Shown one piece after another: positions 1-7,031 of a stretch of 14,820 nt of DNA (within the stretch, counting starts at the first letter, position 1; each line of letters opens with the position of its first letter). This stretch comes from CAYGZL01 sp964354345 (GTDB taxonomy: Bacteria; Chloroflexota; Anaerolineae; Anaerolineales; UBA4823): positions 1 through 14,820 of the forward strand of contig CAYGZL010000148.1 in assembly GCA_964354345.1 (NCBI GenBank). The letters are read 5' to 3'. The translations under genes were made by a program, and so were the position numbers. The notes under the pieces were generated by a model, which did not search any database, was not told the DNA's origin, and saw only the letters and a program-made list of their open reading frames with translations.

Positions 1-6
1 AAGATC

Positions 7-384
7 TTACGGCCCAAAAAACAGATCCCACCAGCTTTGCGGATTGTTCTGTGGAGTGGGCGTGACGGGCGGCTGGGCGGTCGGGGTGGGGGTCGTTCCC
101 TGCGCCGCCAGGGGCACGACCGGGTTGTCGCCTTTGCGCACCATACGCTCATCCTCATACGCCCAGCGTTCGACGGCCAGGTCCGAGGTGGCGTAGATCA
201 TTTGCGCCTTTAGTGCGGTTGTGGTCGCCAGCCGGCCGGCATAGATATTCTTCACGTTGGCTTGTTCAGCAGTCAATCGGCGCCAGTCTTCCACCCGACC
301 GTTGAATCCAATAACCAGCCAGGCGATCACAACTAAACCCCCGACGAGTAGCAGATTGCGATAATTCGATTGGCGTGTAGCCAT
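7..384 (-). CDS. FtsB/DivIC-like septum formation initiator family protein
   Basis: A 125-residue bitopic membrane protein. A short basic N-terminus (TRQSNYR) leads into one hydrophobic helix at about residues 10-28. A charged, probably coiled-coil stretch follows at 30-72, then a segment VERWAYEDERMVRKGDNPVV (71-90). That segment resembles the conserved 'aRe.lgmv.pgE' element after the coiled coil in FtsB/DivIC proteins. A Thr/Pro-rich linker (97-114) and a Trp-rich end (WWDLFF) finish the protein. Members of this family sit in the divisome with FtsL/DivIB and FtsQ-like partners, acting on the outer side of the membrane in septal peptidoglycan synthesis. The family call rests on architecture and the 71-90 motif, not on high identity. 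ATG at 384 is the natural start because the membrane helix follows directly; only a weak AGG lies upstream. It lies downstream of tRNA-Leu but is probably transcribed separately. Confidence 0.65.
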   Translation of the reverse strand: MATRQSNYRNLLLVGGLVVIAWLVIGFNGRVEDWRRLTAEQANVKNIYAGRLATTTALKAQMIYATSDLAVERWAYEDERMVRKGDNPVVPLAAQGTTPTPTAQPPVTPTPQNNPQSWWDLFFGP

Positions 385-390
385 AACCTG

Positions 391-419
391 ATCTTACCTT
401 AAACCTCTGGTTCGTGCAA
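391..419 (-). promoter_or_regulatory. Candidate promoter of the FtsB-like gene
   Basis: On the minus strand TTGCAC (414-419) and TAAGAT (391-396) are separated by 17 nt. The -35 matches consensus at 3 of 6 positions and the -10 at 4 of 6. The -10 ends 6 nt before the ATG, so any transcript would start at or next to the start codon. The boxes are weak; the argument is mainly the correct spacing and the terminator-like hairpin immediately upstream. Confidence 0.3.
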
Positions 420-441
420 GACTGTACCCGGTTAAAAACGG

Positions 442-484
442 TTCCCTCTCTACCGTGCAAGATCAATGCCCGTTAGAGAGGGAA
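442..484 (-). terminator. Hairpin with T-tract after tRNA-Leu
   Basis: An 11-bp perfect inverted repeat has arms 442-452 and 474-484 (core CCCTCTCT/AGAGAGGG) and a 21-nt loop. On the minus strand it lies about 10 nt past the tRNA-Leu 3' end. Three nt after the stem comes a run of five T (complement of 434-438). This fits a rho-independent terminator for the tRNA transcript, although the loop is longer than usual and the T-run is offset by 3 nt. Confidence 0.5.
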
Positions 485-494
485 GGGTTGGCTG

Positions 495-578
<84 letters not shown>

Positions 579-589
579 TTGCGCAAGGT

Positions 590-617
590 ATTTTACCCTT
601 AAACTACAGTTTGTCAA
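590..617 (-). promoter_or_regulatory. Promoter of tRNA-Leu
   Basis: On the minus strand a perfect -35 TTGACA (612-617) is followed after 16 nt by TAAAAT (590-595, 5 of 6 matches to the -10 consensus). Only 11 nt separate the -10 from the tRNA 5' end, implying a very short 5' leader for RNase P to remove. Confidence 0.75.
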
Positions 618-635
618 CCATTCCCGGCGGTCTCT

Positions 636-672
636 CGCCAGTGGTCTCTCGTCGGTTGATCGATCACTGGCG
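636..672 (-). repeat. Inverted repeat at the 3' end of the solenoid-like gene
   Basis: Arms CGCCAGTG (636-643) and CACTGGCG (665-672) form a perfect 8-bp stem with a 21-nt loop, overlapping the stop codon of the gene ending at 664. A 9-bp direct repeat GGTCTCTCG (629-637 and 643-651) overlaps one arm. There is no T-run on either side, so it is not a convincing intrinsic terminator. It could mark the 3' end of the proS transcript before the tRNA promoter. Confidence 0.3.
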
Positions 673-1470
673 CGACGCGCGCAGCGCACTGCGTAAATTG
701 TTACCAATTTCGGTGGGAAATCCGGGTAAAAGCTGGCGGATCAGCCAGGGCAGATCGGGATGGTTGGGCAGGTGTAAAGATTGGCGTAAGAAAAGGGCAG
801 TTTCCTGAGGCGAGCGCCGGGCCAGCGCCTCCAGCACAGTCAGCAGATCAGGGCGCAGATCGGTTGGGATCACCCCCAGCAGAGGCTGCAACAGGCGGAA
901 GAACACCGGCAGGTTTTCGAAGCGGGCATCTTTGACCATGGGGAGCAGGGCGCGCAGGCCGGTTTGCTGCATCTTCAGGTGCTTCTGCACCAGCCAGGTA
1001 TCCATCTGGTCGATCACCACCAGCGGTTTTTCCTGGCGCAGACGCGCAAAACCCTGGCTGAGCAGCAGCTCGACGAGGGTTGTTTCAGGCGTCGTTGGCA
1101 GCCACTTTTTGATCCGGTCGATGATCGCGGTCTCATTCGCAGTCGGAATCTGACCCAGGAGCTGGATGGCGAGCTGCCGGCACTCCAGATAGGGTTGCTC
1201 CCACAGCAGATCGCAGACCGCCAGTCCCTGATCGGGATTGACCTCCGCCCGTTGGGTTAGCTCTTTGAGCACCTGCCGCAGCACCGGTGGGCGAACATGA
1301 TAAGCAGGCAGCAAGGGGCGCGGTGTCCCCGCCATGCCGGGTCGCTGTACCCGGTCAGCGTACAGCTCCAGCAAATGTCCCAGGCTGCGCACAAACGCGG
1401 CCGGATCGGCAAAGTGATCGGCGACCAGGGCGGCCTGTTGTTTGAGCAAGGCGGGTCGGATGGCTGGCAT
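664..1470 (-). CDS. Hypothetical HEAT/ARM-like alpha-helical protein
   Basis: A 268-residue soluble protein with no signal peptide or membrane helix. It is rich in Leu, Gln and Arg and organised as repeated amphipathic helices with short turns. One segment (about 87-108, LLWEQPYLECRQLAIQLLGQ) has the look of a HEAT repeat and resembles the 'lW.s..~Elr.lA' pattern of AlkD-type DNA alkylation repair proteins. I cannot identify the catalytic Trp/Asp residues of AlkD, so no function is assigned. It follows proS in the same direction by tens of bases and probably shares its transcript. The start is uncertain. The frame is open to a GTG at 1509 with no ribosome binding site; the ATG at 1470 has a GGGG about 12 nt upstream and begins where the sequence becomes helix-like. 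A role beside prolyl-tRNA charging would be guesswork. Confidence 0.6.
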   Translation of the reverse strand: MPAIRPALLKQQAALVADHFADPAAFVRSLGHLLELYADRVQRPGMAGTPRPLLPAYHVRPPVLRQVLKELTQRAEVNPDQGLAVCDLLWEQPYLECRQLAIQLLGQIPTANETAIIDRIKKWLPTTPETTLVELLLSQGFARLRQEKPLVVIDQMDTWLVQKHLKMQQTGLRALLPMVKDARFENLPVFFRLLQPLLGVIPTDLRPDLLTVLEALARRSPQETALFLRQSLHLPNHPDLPWLIRQLLPGFPTEIGNNLRSALRASRQ

Positions 1471-1535
1471 GGCTGGTTTGTTATCCCCAATCCGCGTGGG
1501 TTTCAACACAATTTATGCGCAGGATTTCAAATGGC

Positions 1536-2969
1536 TCAATAGGCGCGCGCAAAAATGACCATCTGGCTGGCGGGTTGTCCGCACACGATGCACGCCCCCT
1601 GGCCGCCGGGTTGTTCCAGCGGGATGCAGCGCGTGGTGGCTTTGGTGTCTTCTTTCACCCTGGCCTCGCACTCGGCGCTGCCGCACCACCAGGCGTGCGC
1701 CCAGCCATTTTGCACGACTTCCTGCAGCTCGGCATAATCCTGTGGATCGTGGGTGTGTGCCTGACGGAAAGTCAGGGCGCGCTCGTAAAGCGCCCGGTGG
1801 ATGGTTTTGAGCATCTCATCGACCTGGCTGGCCAGTTGAGTTTGCGGGACAAAAGTTTTTCCCGCTTTACCGGGTTGGTCGCGCCGGGCAAAGGCGACCG
1901 TGCCTTTTTCGACATCCTTCGGGCCAATCTCGATGCGCAGTGGCACGCCGCGCAGCTCCCACTCATTGAACTTAAACCCGGGCGTCAATCCGCTGCGGTC
2001 ATCCACGCGCACCCGGAAACCGGACAGCTCCTGGCGCACCCGGTCGACCACTGCCATCACGCGCCCGCGCTCGTCTTCGTTTTTGAAGATGGGCACAATG
2101 ACTGCCTGGATGGGCGCCAACCTGGGCGGCATAATCAGCCCCTGGTCATCGCCGTGGGTCATGATGATGGCGCCGATAAAGCGCGTGGAGAGCCCCCAGG
2201 AGGTGGTCCAGGCGTACTGCAAGGTGTTATTCCAATCCAGGAATTGGATATCGAAGGCCCTGGCGAAGTTCTGACCCAGGAAGTGCGAGGTGCCAGCCTG
2301 CAGGGCGCGCGTATCGCCCATCATGGCTTCGATGGACATCGAGCGCACCGCGCCGGCGAATTTTTCCCGGTCGCTCTTGATCCCCGGTACGACGGGCACA
2401 GCCGCATCAGTGACGGCAAAATCAGCATAGATGTTCAACATCTGCAAGGTTTCGGCTTCCGCTTCGGCCGCGGTGGCGTGGGCAGTATGCCCCTCCTGCC
2501 AGTAAAATTCCAGGGTGCGCAGGAAGAGGCGGGTGCGCATTTCCCAGCGCACAACATTCCCCCATTGGTTAATTAAAACCGGCAGGTCGCGGTAGGACTT
2601 AATCCACTGCGAGTACATGTAGCCGATGATCGTCTCGGAGGTCGGGCGGACAACCAGCGGCTCCTCCAGGATCTCACCGCCGCCGATGGTCACGATGGCC
2701 AGCTCTGGTGAAAATCCCTCGACGTGCTCTTTTTCCTTTTCTAAGAATTTTTTCGGGATAAGCAGCGGGAAGGCTGCGTTGACATGCCCCGTTTCTTTAA
2801 AGCGCCGGTCAAGACCTTGTTGGATATTTTCCCATAAGGCCCAGCCATACGGGCGCACCACCATGCAGCCGCGCACCGGCGCGTAATCAGCCAGTTCGGC
2901 GCGCAGCACCAACTGGTTGTACCATTCTGAGAAATTTTCACTACGCGTGGGGAGTTTACTGTCTGTCAT
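1536..2969 (-). CDS. proS: Prolyl-tRNA synthetase, archaeal/Thermus type
   Basis: Class II aminoacyl-tRNA synthetase that charges tRNA-Pro with proline in the cytosol. At 477 residues it belongs to the eukaryote/archaeon-like ProRS group, which lacks the editing insertion of the E. coli-type enzyme. Visible signatures: the RPTSET loop (108-113), motif 2 around VVRWEMRTR (139-147) and EFYWQEGHTAHAT (154-166), motif 3 around THGDDQGLIMPPRLAP (271-286), then an anticodon-binding domain (about 287-390). The C-terminal zinc domain has cysteines at 429, 434, 460 and 463, and the protein ends in the tyrosine typical of this group. Length and cysteine spacing match the Thermus thermophilus enzyme closely. 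The ATG at 2969 lies 23 nt after the mazG stop with only a weak purine-rich site. It is cotranscribed with the MazG-like gene from the promoter at 3304-3332. Confidence 0.96.
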   Translation of the reverse strand: MTDSKLPTRSENFSEWYNQLVLRAELADYAPVRGCMVVRPYGWALWENIQQGLDRRFKETGHVNAAFPLLIPKKFLEKEKEHVEGFSPELAIVTIGGGEILEEPLVVRPTSETIIGYMYSQWIKSYRDLPVLINQWGNVVRWEMRTRLFLRTLEFYWQEGHTAHATAAEAEAETLQMLNIYADFAVTDAAVPVVPGIKSDREKFAGAVRSMSIEAMMGDTRALQAGTSHFLGQNFARAFDIQFLDWNNTLQYAWTTSWGLSTRFIGAIIMTHGDDQGLIMPPRLAPIQAVIVPIFKNEDERGRVMAVVDRVRQELSGFRVRVDDRSGLTPGFKFNEWELRGVPLRIEIGPKDVEKGTVAFARRDQPGKAGKTFVPQTQLASQVDEMLKTIHRALYERALTFRQAHTHDPQDYAELQEVVQNGWAHAWWCGSAECEARVKEDTKATTRCIPLEQPGGQGACIVCGQPASQMVIFARAY

Positions 2970-2992
2970 ACGTTCATTTCTATACCGGCGGT

Positions 2993-3295
2993 TTATTCAC
3001 CCCATTTCCGCTGGTAGTTCCTTTCCAGTTTCTTTAATATAGCCTGTTCCAGGTCAATCCCGGCGACGCTGGCCAGTTGTAACAGGTAGAGCGCCACATC
3101 AGCCAGCTCATCGCTTAGCCCATCAGGGTCCTGCAGCTCATCGCTCCATTGGAAATGCTCCAGCACCTCATTTGCTTCCAGGCTGAGTGAAATCGCCAGG
3201 TTGCGTAAGGTTTGCTGGCGCGGGCTGTCTGGTTCATACCAGCCCTGGGCGCGCACGAAATTGTGCATCACGGTGGTTAATTCCTGGATATCCAT
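2993..3295 (-). CDS. MazG-family nucleotide pyrophosphohydrolase
   Basis: A 100-residue all-alpha NTP pyrophosphohydrolase of the MazG/dCTPase (RS21-C6-like) group. The metal-binding pattern is E40-x-x-E43 in LEANEVLEHFQW, then E63-x-x-D66 in SDELADVALYLL. These acidic residues bind Mg for hydrolysis of an NTP or dNTP to the monophosphate and pyrophosphate. A single-domain protein this short normally works as a dimer or tetramer. Members with EHFQW and DELADV motifs often act on dCTP or modified nucleotides, but the substrate cannot be read from sequence. It heads a transcript with proS: the start ATG is 8 nt from a near-consensus -10 box and has no Shine-Dalgarno, so translation should begin on a leaderless mRNA. 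A house-cleaning role for non-canonical nucleotides is the likely job. Confidence 0.88.
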   Translation of the reverse strand: MDIQELTTVMHNFVRAQGWYEPDSPRQQTLRNLAISLSLEANEVLEHFQWSDELQDPDGLSDELADVALYLLQLASVAGIDLEQAILKKLERNYQRKWGE

Positions 3296-3303
3296 GGGGC
3301 TAA

Positions 3304-3332
3304 ATTATATAGAGCAATTGGTATTCAGTCAA
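3304..3332 (-). promoter_or_regulatory. Near-consensus promoter of mazG-proS, leaderless transcript
   Basis: On the minus strand TTGACT (3327-3332), 17 nt, TATAAT (3304-3309). The -35 matches at 5 of 6 positions and the -10 is perfect. Only 8 nt (TTAGCCCC) lie between the -10 and the ATG at 3295, so transcription should start within about 1-2 nt of the start codon. No Shine-Dalgarno is present, which agrees. The -35 overlaps the stop codon of the 68-residue gene upstream. Confidence 0.75.
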
Positions 3333-3535
3333 TCAGAGGGAATTCCCAGGGCGTCCAAGGCGGCCTGGGCGGAGAGGCGTTGATCGATCTGCCAGCCTGG
3401 CTCGGTGACCATTTGGCACAGGTGACGCAATACAGTTGCCTGGTCAGCCTGGCTGAGTTGGGCAAACGCGAGGCGGATCGTCTCAGCCTGGCGTGACAGC
3501 AGCGCATCCCAGAGAATTTCGAGCCTATCGTCCAT
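3329..3535 (-). CDS. Small hypothetical protein, 68 residues
   Basis: A short soluble, helix-rich protein beginning MDDRLEILWDALLSRQ and ending in a Leu/Ala-rich helix (SAQAALDALGIPSD). I do not recognise a family. Leu, Ala, Gln and Arg dominate, with heptad-like spacing in residues 5-42. There is no membrane segment and no cysteine pair for zinc (one Cys, in RHLCQMV). The start is set by an excellent AGGAGG ending 3 nt before the ATG at 3535. The frame stays open further upstream, but that part runs into the divergent gene and has no ribosome binding site. It directly precedes mazG-proS, whose promoter lies over its stop codon, so the three may be cotranscribed from the upstream promoter as well. 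The strong ribosome binding site and own promoter argue that it is real. Confidence 0.65.
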   Translation of the reverse strand: MDDRLEILWDALLSRQAETIRLAFAQLSQADQATVLRHLCQMVTEPGWQIDQRLSAQAALDALGIPSD

Positions 3536-3554
3536 CGTCCTCCTGATCGTGGTC

Positions 3555-3583
3555 AGTATATCATGATACCCTGTATGCGTCAT
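3555..3583 (-). promoter_or_regulatory. Extended -10 promoter of the 68-residue gene
   Basis: On the minus strand ATGACG (3578-3583, 4 of 6), 17 nt, then TGATATACT: an extended TGn motif plus -10 TATACT (3555-3560, 5 of 6). The start point would fall near 3548, giving a leader of about 13 nt that still contains AGGAGG. A 10-bp palindrome TATCATGATA (3559-3568) covers the extended -10 and could be an operator. Confidence 0.5.
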
Positions 3584-3667
3584 AGATTCCGTGGTTGTGA
3601 GGAACTCCACAACGCCCGTTAAATGTGGATTACAATAATAGAATCTGATGTAAGGAGTATGCTCTTC

Positions 3668-6343
3668 ATGCAGCGTGTCATCCTGACCCACGAACAGGCG
3701 GATTTCGACGCCCTGGCTTCGATGCTCGGTGCTTTTCTGCTAGATGAAGGCGCCGTGCCTGTCTTGCCGCGCCGCATGAACCGCAATGTGCGCGCCTACC
3801 TGACGCTGTATGGGATTGAGTTGCCGTTTGTAGATCCGCGTGATTTGCCCGTTCAGACGATTACCGATATCACTCTGGTAGATACGCAATCGATGGTCAC
3901 GCTCAAGGGTATGGGCAGCGCGACGCGCGTGCGCGTGATTGACCACCACCCCTCCCGTGAAGGGTTGCCGGTGGAGTGGGTGGTGATCCGCGATGAGGTC
4001 GGTGCCACAACGACTCTGCTGGTTGAGGAATTAAAAGAGCGCAACGGCCCGTTGGCGATGGTCGCTGCGACGCTGTTGTTACTCGGTATATATGAAGATA
4101 CCGGCTCGCTGACTTATTCGCGAACGACCCCGCGCGACTTACGCGCCGCGGCCTACCTGGTCGAGCAAGGCGCCAGTTTGTCGATTGCGCTCAATTTCTT
4201 AAACCACCCCCTGTCCTTAGCTCAGCAGGAGTTGTATGAACGGCTGCGCGCCGAAGTGGAAGTTCATCCGATTCATGGACATACGATCATCATCGCCAGG
4301 GGCGACGCGCAGGGCATGGATGAAGAGTTTTCCAGCATCGCCCACAAGCTGCGTGACCTGCTCGATCCGGAGGCGATCTTTTTATTGGTTGCCCATCGCA
4401 GCGGCGTGCAAATGATCGCCCGTTCGACCGATGACCATATTGATGTTGCGGAAATCTTGGGGCATTTCGGGGGCGGGGGGCACGAGCGCGCTGCGGCGGT
4501 TTTAATACGCGACCGCTCCCTGATAGAGCTGTACACGGAGCTGGTGCAGATCTTATCGGAGTATGTGCGTCCAGCGATTACGGTGTCTGAAATCATGTCG
4601 CGCGGTCCGCAGGTCTTGATCGAGACGACCCCGCTCAATGAGGCGGCGGATCGGATGCAGCGGTTTGGCTATGAGGGGTACCCGGTGGTTAAAGAGGGTA
4701 AAGTAGTTGGTCTACTTACCCGGCGCAGCGTCGATCGCGCCCTGGGGCATCGCCTGCATGTCACTGCCGAAAGCTTGATGGATAAAGGTGCCTTCACGGT
4801 GCAGCCGGATGATTCGATCGAGCACCTGCAGCGTATCATGGCGGAGAGCGGTTGGGGACAGATTCCGGTAGTGCAGTCGCAGACGGGTGAAATCATCGGG
4901 ATCGTGACGCGCACCGACTTGCTTAAAATTTTGACCCCCCAACCTATGATACCCAGCCAGCAGAACCTGGCTCAGCGTCTGGAGGCCGCATTGCCCGTGG
5001 CTCGCTTGCAGCTCTTGCAATGCATTGCCCAGGTTGCCTATGAACAACGGTCGGCGTTGTATATCGTCGGTGGCTTTGTGCGTGATCTGCTGCTCAACCG
5101 GCCCAGTCTAGATTTTGACCTGGTTGTAGAAGGAGAGGCAATCCGCCTGGCCCGCGCCTTGGTGCAGCGTCATGGTGGGTATATCACCAGCCACGCCCAA
5201 TTCGGTACCGCCAAGTGGCATTTACGGTCGCCTGAGATGAAGGATGGTGCGCCAGCTACACAGAAAACGATAGAATCGATTGGCCCAATCCTGCTGGATG
5301 ATCCCGCCTTGCCCGAAGCGGTGGACCTGGTCACGGCGCGCACTGAGTTTTACACCCACCCGACTGCGCTGCCCACCATTGAACGGGGCAGCATCAAGCT
5401 GGATTTACACCGGCGTGATTTTACGATCAACACACTCGCCCTTCGCCTGGACGGGCATCATTATGGTGAGTTGCACGATTACTGGGGCGGCTTGAATGAT
5501 TTACGCCACGGCCAGGTGCGCGTGCTCCATTCCCTGTCCTTCGTGGATGACCCAACCCGCATGTTGCGTGCAGTGCGCTTCGAGGCGAGGTTTGGGTTTA
5601 AAATCGAAGAACGCACTGTAGAGTTGATGAAGGAAGCGCTTTCGCTGCTCGATCGCGTCTCAGGGGATCGGATTCGGCATGAGTTGAATAATTGTCTGAG
5701 TGAGCCAAACGTGACCGGTTGCCTGGCGCGCCTGGCTGAGCTGAGCCTGCTGCAGGCCATCCACCCTGCACTGGGGTGGGATAAGTGGTTGCACGATCTG
5801 CTGGTCCGTCTGCCTGGTATGGCGTTAGACCCGCACTGGGGGGATCGGCAGGGCGATCCACAAGCCACCCGGCGCGAGTTAGCCTATACCTGGTGGTTGC
5901 TGCGTTTACCGGTGGAACAGGCGCAACAGGTCTGCTTACGGTTAAAATTTCCCATCATTATGACCCATATCGTGCTGGCAGCCGTTGAGCTATGGCGCGA
6001 TTTACCTGAACTGGGCAGTGTAGCTCCCAGCCAGGTGGTCGTCCGCCTGGACGATCTACCTCCGCTCAGCCGGTATGCGGTTTACCTGGCTACACAGGAA
6101 GAGCATCTGAAATCCGTTTTGCAGTCCTATGTCAGCGACTGGCAAAAAGTTACCTCACATGTGACTGGGATTGATCTGCGCGCCCGGGGTTTGCCTCCCG
6201 GACCGGTCTACCGCACGATCCTGAACCGGTTACGCCAGGCCTGGCTAGATGGCGAGATTAAAACAACTGAGCAGGAGGCTGCTTTATTGGAAGTCCTGCT
6301 CGGATCCCTTACCTCTTCTCCGGCGAGTCAGACTCATCAGTAA
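3668..6343 (+). CDS. DHH-CBS-CBS-tRNA nucleotidyltransferase fusion (CCA/A-adding enzyme)
   Basis: An 891-residue multidomain enzyme that most likely builds or repairs the CCA end of tRNAs. Residues 1-300 form a DHH/DHHA1 phosphoesterase with HEQADFDA (D12, D14), VDTQ (D72), DHH (92-94) and GGGGHERAA (268-276). Two CBS repeats follow (about 305-357 and 367-422), presumably a nucleotide-sensing module. The class II nucleotidyltransferase starts near 463: IVGGFVRD, metal-binding D482 and D484 in DFDLVV, RRDFTINTLA (582-591), DDPTRMLRAVRFEARF (627-642) and SGDRIRHEL (665-673). The C-terminal body ends with a GPVYRTILNRLRQAWLDGEI helix (845-864). An insertion of about 30 residues sits after FGTAKW. 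The ATG at 3668 has AAGGAG 10 nt upstream; the ATG at 3659 is too close to that site. Sequence alone cannot separate CCA-, CC- and A-adding activity. The GNAT gene follows after 10 nt. Confidence 0.9.
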   Translation: MQRVILTHEQADFDALASMLGAFLLDEGAVPVLPRRMNRNVRAYLTLYGIELPFVDPRDLPVQTITDITLVDTQSMVTLKGMGSATRVRVIDHHPSREGLPVEWVVIRDEVGATTTLLVEELKERNGPLAMVAATLLLLGIYEDTGSLTYSRTTPRDLRAAAYLVEQGASLSIALNFLNHPLSLAQQELYERLRAEVEVHPIHGHTIIIARGDAQGMDEEFSSIAHKLRDLLDPEAIFLLVAHRSGVQMIARSTDDHIDVAEILGHFGGGGHERAAAVLIRDRSLIELYTELVQILSEYVRPAITVSEIMSRGPQVLIETTPLNEAADRMQRFGYEGYPVVKEGKVVGLLTRRSVDRALGHRLHVTAESLMDKGAFTVQPDDSIEHLQRIMAESGWGQIPVVQSQTGEIIGIVTRTDLLKILTPQPMIPSQQNLAQRLEAALPVARLQLLQCIAQVAYEQRSALYIVGGFVRDLLLNRPSLDFDLVVEGEAIRLARALVQRHGGYITSHAQFGTAKWHLRSPEMKDGAPATQKTIESIGPILLDDPALPEAVDLVTARTEFYTHPTALPTIERGSIKLDLHRRDFTINTLALRLDGHHYGELHDYWGGLNDLRHGQVRVLHSLSFVDDPTRMLRAVRFEARFGFKIEERTVELMKEALSLLDRVSGDRIRHELNNCLSEPNVTGCLARLAELSLLQAIHPALGWDKWLHDLLVRLPGMALDPHWGDRQGDPQATRRELAYTWWLLRLPVEQAQQVCLRLKFPIIMTHIVLAAVELWRDLPELGSVAPSQVVVRLDDLPPLSRYAVYLATQEEHLKSVLQSYVSDWQKVTSHVTGIDLRARGLPPGPVYRTILNRLRQAWLDGEIKTTEQEAALLEVLLGSLTSSPASQTHQ

Positions 6344-6353
6344 CAGGTCTCCA

Positions 6354-6908
6354 ATGGCGATCAAGGCCCTTTACTCGCCTTCAACAACCTGGTTATCCCA
6401 GGTGACAATCCGCCTTCTGGAAAAGGCTGACCTGCCAGCTTTAGAGTGGGAGGGAGAATTCACTCACTTTCGCCGGCTTTACGCGGCGATCTTCGAAAGT
6501 ACTCAACAAGGGACAGCCTTGATGTGGGTGGCTGACTTACCCGACGCCAGAATCATCGGGCAACTCTTCTTACAGTTGGACGGGGCACGGACTGAACTTT
6601 CCGACGGAAAAACACGCGCCTACATCTATGGTTTTCGCATCCGACCGGAGTACCGCAGCCAGGGATTGGGCACTCAGATGATGGGTGTGGTCGAAAGATA
6701 TCTCCAAAAAAAGCGCTTTCGCCGGGTGACTTTGAATGTAGCCTGTGATAACCCGGGAGCGCGCCGTTTGTATGAGAACCTGGGGTATCAGGTTGTCGGG
6801 GCTGATCCAGGGCAGTGGTCTTACCTGGATGTGGATGGCAATCAAAGGGAAGTGAACGAGCCGGCCTGGCGGATGGAGAAAAAACTGTTGAAGGTTAATA
6901 ATTGGTAA
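6354..6908 (+). CDS. GNAT family N-acetyltransferase
   Basis: A 184-residue single-domain acetyltransferase. The GNAT fold is visible as a beta-strand pair RIIGQLFLQL (66-75) and YIYGFRIRPEYRSQGLGTQM (90-109), with the acetyl-CoA pyrophosphate-binding RxxGxG at RSQGLG (101-106). Motif B follows as VTLNVACDNPGARRLYENLGYQVVG (125-149). It transfers an acetyl group from acetyl-CoA to an unknown amine; small molecules, ribosomal proteins and antibiotics are all possible. The ATG at 6354 is chosen because the CCA-type enzyme stops at 6343 and the upstream extension would overlap it by about 95 nt. The ribosome binding site is weak (AGGT), so translation is probably coupled to the gene before. It occupies the place upstream of nusA where rimP usually sits, but its sequence has no RimP features. 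Confidence 0.85.
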   Translation: MAIKALYSPSTTWLSQVTIRLLEKADLPALEWEGEFTHFRRLYAAIFESTQQGTALMWVADLPDARIIGQLFLQLDGARTELSDGKTRAYIYGFRIRPEYRSQGLGTQMMGVVERYLQKKRFRRVTLNVACDNPGARRLYENLGYQVVGADPGQWSYLDVDGNQREVNEPAWRMEKKLLKVNNW

Positions 6909-6936
6909 ATTAATATTATTAATTACTTTGAAAATC

Positions 6937-6965
6937 TTGCCAACCACCTGCTTCCATGCTACAAT
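6937..6965 (+). promoter_or_regulatory. Strong promoter of the nusA-infB-ribF operon
   Basis: TTGCCA (6937-6942, 5 of 6), 17 nt, then TGCTACAAT: extended TGn plus TACAAT (6960-6965, 5 of 6). Directly upstream, 6907-6935 is almost pure A/T and includes a 7-bp inverted repeat AATTAAT/ATTAATT (6908-6924), positioned like an UP element for the alpha subunit. Transcription should start near 6972, leaving an untranslated leader of about 140 nt before nusA. Confidence 0.75.
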
Positions 6966-7007
6966 AGCCACCGTTCGGTTAAGCGGTTCGAATATTAGTG
7001 AGTGGTG

Positions 7008-7030
7008 AAAAGTGGGTGCTCCCCACTTTT
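7008..7030 (+). terminator. Terminator-like hairpin 1 in the nusA leader
   Basis: Perfect 9-bp stem AAAAGTGGG/CCCACTTTT (7008-7016 and 7022-7030) with loop TGCTC. The A-tract/T-tract shape is that of a bidirectional intrinsic terminator. The GC core is only a few pairs, so read-through is expected. AGTGG at 7001-7005 can also pair with CCACT (7023-7027), which would break the stem. It could end transcripts from the GNAT gene or attenuate the nusA operon. Confidence 0.45.
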
Positions 7031-7031
7031 C

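Noticed and set aside
1515..2576. Long open frame on the plus strand opposite proS (353 codons)
   Set aside because: It is fully antisense to a clearly conserved ProRS, low in recognisable motifs, and its composition follows from the GC-rich third positions of proS.
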